Both the position numbers and the translations under genes were made by a program. 5,391 nucleotides of DNA from Comamonadaceae bacterium (GTDB lineage: Bacteria > Pseudomonadota > Gammaproteobacteria > Burkholderiales > Burkholderiaceae_C): NCBI GenBank assembly GCA_027490555.1, contig JAIXXW010000304.1:1-5391 (forward strand). Direction: 5' to 3'. The notes beneath the pieces are model-generated. The model was not told the DNA's origin, ran no database searches, and saw nothing but the letters and a program-made list of their open reading frames with translations. Positions 1 through 4,480 of this stretch are shown piece by piece. How positions within the stretch are numbered: the first letter of the stretch is position 1; the number at the start of each line of letters is the position of its first letter.

Positions 1-197
1 GTGCCGCAGCGCGCCGTGACCACCAGCTCGCTGGGCTCGTAACTGACGATGCCCCGGTAAGCCCGCGTGTCCAGCACCTCACCCGTGAGGCTTTGGCCCC
101 AAAAATCTTTGCTGCCGCCGCCGCGCAAACGCAACACACGGCCATCCGCACCCGCCTGGCGCACGGCGTCGGTGAGGGAATTGAGTAGAGCATCCAT
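1..197 (-). CDS. glcE: Glycolate oxidase FAD-binding subunit GlcE, N-terminal part (runs off left edge)
   Basis: Only the first 65 codons are in the window, plus two bases of the next. GlcE is the smaller FAD-binding subunit of the GlcDEF glycolate oxidase, which oxidises glycolate to glyoxylate and passes electrons to the respiratory chain. The recognisable parts are the start of a PCMH-type FAD-binding fold, with RLRGGGSKDFWGQ at residues 23-35, and the strongly GlcE-like stretch EVLDTRAYRGIVSYEPSELV at residues 40-59, followed by TARCGT. In relatives I recall, the residue before the last Gly-Thr is usually Ala, so Cys64 is a small oddity. The start is ATG at 197-195. No good Shine-Dalgarno lies in front of it, and an out-of-frame ATG at 193-191 is ignored. 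glcD, normally the gene just upstream, is absent; the ATPase gene lies 108 bases upstream on the same strand. The family call is confident; completeness cannot be judged. Confidence 0.9.
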   Translation of the reverse strand, partial: MDALLNSLTDAVRQAGADGRVLRLRGGGSKDFWGQSLTGEVLDTRAYRGIVSYEPSELVVTARCG

Positions 198-305
198 GGT
201 CAAAGATGGTAACGCCCACACCCTGACGCGTGCGTGAATTTTTTGAACGGGCAGGTTGTGGGAAATTGCGCTGTTCAAAGCACCACGAGGTGGGCGGGGG
301 TGGCG
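198..305. other. Short intergenic gap between ATPase stop and glcE start
   Basis: These 108 bases separate two minus-strand genes. I found no convincing terminator: the only hairpin is a weak CACC/GGTG stem near 279-290 without a T-run. I found no clear promoter or Shine-Dalgarno for glcE. Translating the minus strand gives no residue of a glcD C-terminus. Whether glcE is read through from the ATPase or has its own promoter here cannot be decided by eye. Confidence 0.5.
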
Positions 306-1529
306 TTACGTCCAACCCACTCGGCTTGTCGGCCCAGACAGCCACAACTCCAGCGGCATCCCCCCGGTGCCAATCACCAGCGGTTGCGCTTGGGGGAACT
401 GCTGTGCAAACGCGGCCAGGCCCGACACATTGCCCATGTGATGGCCGCTTTTGACTTCGAGCGCCTGCAGGCTCTGCCCATCGCGCAGCACGTAGTCCAC
501 CTCTTTTTGGCCGTTGTTCCAGTAGTGGATGAGGGGGTGACGGCTGCTGTGCGTGAGGTGGCGGGCCAGCAGTTCGGCACCCACCGCGCTTTCGGTCAGG
601 CGGCCCCACACCTCGGGGCGGGCGTGCGCCGCTTGCAGGCCCACGCCTTGCGCAACCCAGTGGCAGCCCATCAGGGCGTTGTTGAACACCTGCAGCTTGG
701 GGCTGGAGGCGCGTTGTCGCACCACCTGCCCCATGTATTTGGGCAGGCCGCAGGCCATGCCCGCGCCTTCGAGCAGGTCCAAGTAATGGGCCAGCGTGGT
801 GGTGTTGCCTGCATCGTCGAGTTGACCCAGCATCTTCTGATAACTCAGGATCTGGCCGCTGTACACGCAGGCCAAGTCAAACACGCGGCGCAGCAGCGCG
901 GGCTTTTGCACCGGGGCCATGAGCAACACGTCCTTGCTGATGGTGGTTTCGATCAGCGCATCGCTCACATAAGCGGCCCAACGCGCTTCGTCGTGCACCA
1001 GCGGCGCTGCGCCCGGATAGCCGCCATAAAAAATGAACTGCTCCAGGCTGAAGCCAAACGCATCGCGCATCTCGGCGTAGCACCAATGGCCCAGGCGGGT
1101 GATCTCGAAGCGGCCCGCCATGCTCTCGCTCAGGCCCCGGGCGATCAGCAACGGGGCCGAACCCAGGATGACCACCCGCACATCGCGCCCGGCGGCGGTG
1201 TCTTCGTCCCACAGCCGTTTGACCTCTTCTGTCCAGTGGCTGACCTTTTGAATTTCGTCCAACACCAGCACACAAGCGCCCGCCTGCGCCGCCAGCGCAC
1301 GCGCCGCCTGCCACTGCGTACCCAGCCACACCTGGCCCTGCAGGCCCGGGCCGTCTGCGCTGGCACTGTGTTGGGCCATGGGCTGTGCGTCTTGCTGCAG
1401 CCGCGCCAGGGCCTGACGCACCAGCGTGGTTTTGCCCACCTGCCGTGGGCCAGCCACGACTTGCAAAAACCGCCGAGGCTCCTGGAGTCGGGCCACCAGC
1501 GGGGCCAATGCTGCGCGTTCAATGGTCAT
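306..1529 (-). CDS. AAA_14 / DUF4143-type ATPase with C-terminal nuclease-like motif
   Basis: This 407-residue protein has the usual length and layout of the widespread bacterial and archaeal AAA_14-DUF4143 family, whose cellular function is largely unknown. An N-terminal P-loop ATPase carries Walker A GPRQVGKTT at residues 27-35 and Walker B VLVLDEIQK at 87-95 (Asp91, Glu92). It is followed by a sensor-like ILGSAPLLI at 121-129 and the family's SxxGR-type arginine at 140. The middle section (about 195-310) matches the DUF4143 part, with ETTISKDVL at 194-202. The C-terminus has KEVDYVL (Asp345) and ALEVKSG (Glu358, Lys360), the D...ExK pattern of the PD-(D/E)XK fold. All key residues are present, so an intact enzyme is expected. 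The start is ATG at 1529-1527, which lacks a purine-rich ribosome site; tandem palindromes begin 7 bases before it. There is no cognate partner gene beside it on the same strand. Stop is TAA at 308-306. Confidence 0.88.
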   Translation of the reverse strand: MTIERAALAPLVARLQEPRRFLQVVAGPRQVGKTTLVRQALARLQQDAQPMAQHSASADGPGLQGQVWLGTQWQAARALAAQAGACVLVLDEIQKVSHWTEEVKRLWDEDTAAGRDVRVVILGSAPLLIARGLSESMAGRFEITRLGHWCYAEMRDAFGFSLEQFIFYGGYPGAAPLVHDEARWAAYVSDALIETTISKDVLLMAPVQKPALLRRVFDLACVYSGQILSYQKMLGQLDDAGNTTTLAHYLDLLEGAGMACGLPKYMGQVVRQRASSPKLQVFNNALMGCHWVAQGVGLQAAHARPEVWGRLTESAVGAELLARHLTHSSRHPLIHYWNNGQKEVDYVLRDGQSLQALEVKSGHHMGNVSGLAAFAQQFPQAQPLVIGTGGMPLELWLSGPTSRVGWT

Positions 1530-1534
1530 TTTTG

Positions 1535-1580
1535 AATTACTCAGTTGGTTGAGTAATTTTACTCAATGCATTGAGTAAAA
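1535..1580. promoter_or_regulatory. Two tandem palindromic operator-like sites upstream of the ATPase
   Basis: Two copies of the pattern TTACTCA-N6-TGAGTAA stand side by side. The first is at 1537-1556 (spacer GTTGGT) and the second at 1559-1578 (spacer ATGCAT). They are two bases apart, giving a 22-base repeat period, close to two helical turns. The second copy is part of a perfect 24-bp palindrome at 1557-1580 whose half is TTTTACTCAATG. The first has 9-bp arms (1535-1543 and 1550-1558). The block starts 7 bases before the ATPase ATG, so it overlaps the expected promoter and leader. This is what a pair of dimeric repressor sites looks like. The same sequence in RNA could also fold over the start codon. 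That the regulator is the ATPase itself or an unlinked protein is only a guess. Confidence 0.75.
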
Positions 1581-1715
1581 CAAATTACCCGATCTCACTG
1601 CACGATGGCAGCCAACATTTCGTCAAAAAATAATAAATTAGAGTTCATAAACAAGGTACATTACGCCCAATCCAAGCGCACAGGTTTGGCAGCATCCATT
1701 GCGCCAGGCGGCCCA

Positions 1716-1755
1716 AAGCCAACAGCCCTGCACCTGCATCAGCAACTGTTGGCTT
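1716..1755. repeat. 10-bp perfect inverted repeat with 20-base loop
   Basis: AAGCCAACAG at 1716-1725 is the exact reverse complement of CTGTTGGCTT at 1746-1755, with 20 bases between. It ends 28 bases before the chosen start of the secreted-protein gene. It would form a hairpin in that gene's leader if transcription starts upstream of it. No T-run follows on the plus strand, and only TTTGGG-like sequence follows on the minus strand, so a rho-independent terminator is unlikely. Possible roles are an operator, an RNA structure or a remnant element end; nothing in the sequence decides between them. Confidence 0.55.
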
Positions 1756-1783
1756 GACGCACCACATACACAAGGGGGACAAC

Positions 1784-2176
1784 TTGAATCAAATCGCAAA
1801 GTCCACTCTCGCATTCATGCTTTTCAGTGCTGCGGTGCACGCACAAACTGCCGGGACCGCATTGGGCCAGTGGACCGGGACAACGAAGTCACCGAGCACG
1901 GGCAACGAACTCCAGATTCAAGTGAAGATCTCAGATGTGGGTGGAACGTGGCGGTACATCCCCCCTGCCTCTGCAAGCAAAGCGGGTCCGTGTCTTGGCC
2001 GTGAATTCCCGCTTTCGGTCAAGACACTGCCGAACTCAAAAATGATGTTCAGCGTAGACGGCCCCAGTGTCATCACTGGCTGCCCTTCCTTTACCCTCAC
2101 CCTCGAACGCACAGACGAACAGACGCTCACGGGCTCCTTCGGGGATGGAAGACCAGCAGTCCTCAAGAAGCAGTAG
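1784..2176 (+). CDS. Small secreted protein of unknown function
   Basis: The 130-residue product begins with a typical Sec signal peptide: Lys6, a hydrophobic core at about 8-18 (TLAFMLFSAAV), and a likely cleavage after Ala20 (VHA|QT). The mature part of about 110 residues is rich in short alternating hydrophobic stretches. It contains GQWTGTT at 28-34, GGTWRYIP at 53-60, and two cysteines (Cys70, Cys100) that could form a disulfide in the periplasm, suggesting a small beta-rich domain. The start is TTG at 1784: an AGGGGG ribosome site at 1773-1778 sits 5 bases before it and the signal peptide begins directly. An upstream in-frame TTG at 1754 would add ten residues but has no such site. I do not recognise the family. 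It is 16 bases from the following gene and probably co-transcribed with it. Base use is less GC-rich than in the flanking minus-strand genes, hinting at acquisition. Confidence 0.72.
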   Translation: MNQIAKSTLAFMLFSAAVHAQTAGTALGQWTGTTKSPSTGNELQIQVKISDVGGTWRYIPPASASKAGPCLGREFPLSVKTLPNSKMMFSVDGPSVITGCPSFTLTLERTDEQTLTGSFGDGRPAVLKKQ

Positions 2177-2192
2177 TTTTGCTGCATTCCCC

Positions 2193-2564
2193 ATGCCGCA
2201 ATACACCTCACCTGAAGTGGTCGTCCAGCGTCAACTCGATGCTTACAACGCCAAGAACCTCGAAGCCTGGCTCAGCACCTACGCTCCTGATGCGAAACAG
2301 TTTGAATTGGGTGGCGCTCTGTTGGCCGATGGACTTGCACAAATCCGGGCGCGTGCTGTGGCACGTTTCCAGGAGCCTCACCTGCACGCCCAACTGATTC
2401 GGCGTGAAACCTTTGGCAATGTCGTGATCGACCATGAAGACATCACCCGGAATTTCCCTGAGGGCCCAGGGCGCGCTGAATTGGTCTGTGTGTATGTGGT
2501 GGAAAAGGGGCTGATCCAAAGCGCCTCCTTCGCCATGGGACCGCAGACGCTTTTCAAGGCATGA
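2193..2564 (+). CDS. NTF2/SnoaL-like family protein
   Basis: This 123-residue product fits the small single-domain NTF2-like (SnoaL/steroid-isomerase fold) proteins. The signs are an N-terminal helix with VVQRQLDAYNAKNLEAWLST at residues 10-29, then YAPDAKQFELGGALLADGLA (30-49), an arginine-rich helix RARAVARFQ (52-60), FGNVVIDHEDIT (74-85), and closing strands around LVCVYVVEKGLIQSASF (97-113). The fold is used by many enzymes and binding proteins, so no reaction can be assigned; many relatives are described only as nuclear transport factor 2 family proteins. No signal peptide is seen, so it is probably cytoplasmic. The start is ATG at 2193, where the family homology begins. An in-frame ATG at 2145 would add 16 residues and overlap the preceding gene. 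There is no clear Shine-Dalgarno, so translation may be coupled to the upstream gene. It ends 5 bases from the convergent lactonase gene. Confidence 0.8.
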   Translation: MPQYTSPEVVVQRQLDAYNAKNLEAWLSTYAPDAKQFELGGALLADGLAQIRARAVARFQEPHLHAQLIRRETFGNVVIDHEDITRNFPEGPGRAELVCVYVVEKGLIQSASFAMGPQTLFKA

Positions 2565-2569
2565 CCGTT

Positions 2570-3493
2570 TTAAGTCTCAATGCGGTAGGTCTCAGGGGGA
2601 TTACCCGCCACCCCCACCCGCATCGCCCACACACACCCTGCACCGGGGTATTGCGCCAGCTCCGCTTCACTGCGGCCATGGCGGGCGGTGGTGATGAACA
2701 GGGTTTTCAGGTCCGGGCCGCCGAAGCAGGGCATGGTGGGGCACAGGGCCGGGGTTTCGATCACCTGCACCACTTCGCCTACCGGCGAGATGCGCAGCAG
2801 TCGGCCGCCTTCGTATTGGGCGGACCAGTAGCAGCCTTCGGCGTCCACCGCCGCACCGTCGGGCCGGCCGCCATAGGGCGTGGCGCTGCCCCAGGCCCAG
2901 CCTGCGGGTTTGGGGCTGGCTTGGTAAAACACGCGGGGGTTGGAGAGTTGGCCGCTGGCAGCGTCAAAGTCAAATGCGCGCACCTGGTGCGCGGCGGTGT
3001 CGGCCCAGTAAGCGGTGCGGCCGTCGGGTGACCAGGCCAGGCCGTTGGCCGTGACCACGCCCCCTTGCATGGCGTGCAGGCCTTGGCCGTCCAGCATGTA
3101 GAGCGTGCCCAGCGCCTGGTCTTTGGGCTGGTACAGGCTGCCTGCCCAAAAGCGGCCTTGGGCGTCGCACTTGCCGTCATTGAAGCGTTGCAGGGCGGTG
3201 TCATACGGCGCGGTCGCCAGCCGCTGCAAGGGGCCGCCCCATTCGCGCGCCCGGTAAATGCCGTCGCGCAGGGCCATGACCCAGCCGCCACCTTGCACCG
3301 GGGCGATGCAGCCCGGCTCTTGCGTCAGGGGCCAGTGCTCGACCGGGCCTTGCGCCTGCAGGCCTTGCACCGCCACGCGCGCGATGCGTTGGCCGGGGAT
3401 GTCCACCCAGTACAGGCGCTGCTCTTGCGGGTGCCAAAAGGGCGATTCGCCCAAGGCGTCGGGCTCTGGGGTGATGCGGGTCCAGGGGTTCAT
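2570..3493 (-). CDS. SMP-30/gluconolactonase-family sugar lactonase
   Basis: The 307-residue protein is a six-bladed beta-propeller of the SMP-30/gluconolactonase/LRE family, which hydrolyses sugar lactones to aldonic acids with one divalent metal. The metal-ligand positions known from the family are visible: Glu16 in LGESPFW, Asn150 in TANGLAWSPDG and Asp212 in GRPDGAAVD. RFNDGKCDAQGRFWAGS at 103-119 carries the substrate-pocket Asn105. No signal peptide is present, so it acts in the cytoplasm. I chose ATG 3493-3491, because the family usually begins about 15 residues before LGESPFW. A GTG at 3532-3530 would add 13 residues; neither start has a strong ribosome site. The gene follows the SDR on the same strand with a 60-base gap (21 from the GTG) and likely shares its transcript. 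Substrate cannot be read from sequence. It converges on the NTF2-like gene with no visible terminator between them. Confidence 0.9.
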   Translation of the reverse strand: MNPWTRITPEPDALGESPFWHPQEQRLYWVDIPGQRIARVAVQGLQAQGPVEHWPLTQEPGCIAPVQGGGWVMALRDGIYRAREWGGPLQRLATAPYDTALQRFNDGKCDAQGRFWAGSLYQPKDQALGTLYMLDGQGLHAMQGGVVTANGLAWSPDGRTAYWADTAAHQVRAFDFDAASGQLSNPRVFYQASPKPAGWAWGSATPYGGRPDGAAVDAEGCYWSAQYEGGRLLRISPVGEVVQVIETPALCPTMPCFGGPDLKTLFITTARHGRSEAELAQYPGAGCVWAMRVGVAGNPPETYRIET

Positions 3494-3553
3494 GCGGGTG
3501 ATTGTGCCGTCAGCAATCGCCTGTGCTGGCACTCGCGCAGTTATGTACCCCCA

Positions 3554-4363
3554 TCAATCGGCTTGGCCCAGGGTTTGCAGCTCGGGGGTGGTGCGGCGCA
3601 GGGTGGGCAGGCCCACACCCGAGGCGTCAAAGCCGCCATCGACGGCGATGGACTGGCCGTTGATGTAACCGGCCTGGGGGCTGCACAAAAAGCCCACGGT
3701 GTTGGCCATTTCCTCCACGCTGCCGTAGCGGCCCAGGGGGATGGTGTCGTAGTAATCGGCGCGGATGGCCGCGCTGTGCACCAGCTTGGCCATCTCGGTC
3801 TCGACCGGGCCGGGGCAGATCGCGTTGACGCGCACACCGTAGTTGCCCAGTTCGGCGGCGTGCTGCTTGGTCAGGTGGATGAGTGCGGCCTTGCTGGTGC
3901 CGTAGGCCAGGCGCAAGGTGCTGGCGCGCAGGCCCGAGATGGACGCGATGTTGACCACAGCGCCGCTGCGCTGGCGCGCCATGATGGCGCCAAAGGCCTG
4001 GGTGCACAAAAACGCGCCGTCGAGGTTGGTCGACAGCACATGGCGCCAGTCTTCAAAGCTGGTTTCCAGCGCGGGCTTGAACACCGCCACGCCCGCGTTG
4101 TTGACCAGCGCATCCACGCGGCCAAAACGGGCCATCACCTGGTCGGCCGCGGCCTGCACGGGGTCTGGCTGCGACACATCGGTGTGCAGGCACAGCACGT
4201 CGTCGGGACGGTTGAGCTGTTTTTGCGTGGCGTCCAGCGTGGCTTTGTCCACATCCAGCAGCACGAGTTGGTGGCCGTTGGCCAAAAACCACTGGCCAAT
4301 GGCCAGACCAATGCCACGGGCGCCGCCCGTCACCACGGCCACTTTCCGATCTGCCACTGTCAT
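3554..4363 (-). CDS. NAD(P)-dependent short-chain dehydrogenase/reductase (SDR)
   Basis: This is a classical SDR of 269 residues. The Rossmann cofactor motif TGGARGIG is at 12-19, and Asp37 at the end of the second strand (VLLDVD) favours NAD+ over NADP+. DV at 62-63 contacts the adenine ring and NNAG is at 88-91. The catalytic set is Asn113, Ser141, Tyr154 and Lys158 (YGTSK), followed by PGPVETEM at 184-191. INGQSIAVDGGF at 234-245 closes the core, and about 24 further residues rich in Leu, Thr and Arg follow. The start is ATG at 4363-4361 with AAAGG (4375-4371) 7 bases before it. Extending upstream to 4465 would run through a terminator. Placed before a sugar lactonase, it is plausibly an aldose 1-dehydrogenase making the lactone substrate. 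That is inference; other alcohol substrates are possible. Confidence 0.9.
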   Translation of the reverse strand: MTVADRKVAVVTGGARGIGLAIGQWFLANGHQLVLLDVDKATLDATQKQLNRPDDVLCLHTDVSQPDPVQAAADQVMARFGRVDALVNNAGVAVFKPALETSFEDWRHVLSTNLDGAFLCTQAFGAIMARQRSGAVVNIASISGLRASTLRLAYGTSKAALIHLTKQHAAELGNYGVRVNAICPGPVETEMAKLVHSAAIRADYYDTIPLGRYGSVEEMANTVGFLCSPQAGYINGQSIAVDGGFDASGVGLPTLRRTTPELQTLGQAD

Positions 4364-4370
4364 GCGTCTG

Positions 4371-4397
4371 CCTTTGTGCGTGAAAGCCGACACCATA
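4371..4397 (-). promoter_or_regulatory. Possible extended -10 promoter and ribosome site for the SDR-lactonase pair
   Basis: Reading the minus strand, TTTGCTATGGT places a TG-N-TATGGT extended -10 motif (hexamer at 4397-4392) directly after the amtB terminator. AAAGG (4375-4371) is a well-spaced Shine-Dalgarno for the ATG at 4363. Because the terminator leaves only about 36 bases before the SDR start, a promoter is needed here unless termination leaks. There is no good -35 box; the region it would occupy is the terminator stem itself. Confidence 0.35.
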
Positions 4398-4399
4398 GC

Positions 4400-4431
4400 A
4401 AAAAAGCCCGTGCACAGGGTGCAACGGGCTT
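4400..4431 (-). terminator. Rho-independent terminator of amtB
   Basis: On the minus strand an AAGCCCG stem pairs with CGGGCTT (4431-4425 with 4410-4404). It is extended by TGCA/TGCA (4423-4420 with 4414-4411) past one unpaired base at 4424, closes on a five-base loop, and is followed by six T residues (4405-4400, the first two of which can also pair). It lies 49 bases after the amtB stop codon and before the SDR start, in the right place and orientation to end the amtB transcript. Confidence 0.88.
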
Positions 4432-4480
4432 GAGAGAGCGGGTGGCGGCAAACCACCCCTTGCAATGAAAGCGGTCCGGA

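Larger units (their letters stand above)
1530..1783. promoter_or_regulatory. Divergent AT-rich intergenic region
   Basis: The 254 bases between the minus-strand ATPase and the plus-strand secreted protein must hold the promoters of both. The stretch is visibly AT-richer than the flanking genes, above all around 1530-1660 (for example an A/T run at 1625-1640). It contains the tandem palindromes at 1535-1580 and the inverted repeat at 1716-1755. A TAAAAT hexamer on the minus strand (1561-1556) sits inside the palindromes and could be the -10 of the ATPase promoter, but no well-spaced -35 accompanies it. I saw no strong sigma-70 promoter for the plus-strand gene and no small ORF worth calling. 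Confidence 0.6.

Noticed and set aside
276..292. Weak CACC/GGTG hairpin after the ATPase gene as a terminator
   Set aside because: Only four pairs and no T-run; not distinguishable from chance.
79..609. 176-codon minus-strand frame across glcE, the gap and the ATPase C-terminus
   Set aside because: It overlaps both real genes in another frame and is Pro/Arg/Gly-rich without any motif.
234..1535. 433-codon open frame on the plus strand opposite the ATPase
   Set aside because: It covers the antisense of a gene with intact Walker and nuclease-like motifs. Its translation is His/Gln/Ala/Arg-rich with no recognisable domain, which is typical of high-GC antisense frames.
2067..2192. N-terminal extension of the NTF2-like protein to an upstream start
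   Set aside because: It would overlap most of the last third of the secreted-protein gene, and the added Ser/Pro-rich residues lie outside the family domain.
4364..4465. N-terminal extension of the SDR to an upstream start at 4465
   Set aside because: The added 34 residues would be encoded by the amtB terminator and have no family counterpart; the ATG at 4363 has a proper ribosome site.
3065..4468. 467-codon open frame on the plus strand opposite the SDR and lactonase
   Set aside because: It spans two well-supported minus-strand enzymes and the terminator. The product is low-complexity Gly/Ala/His/Val-rich with no domain.
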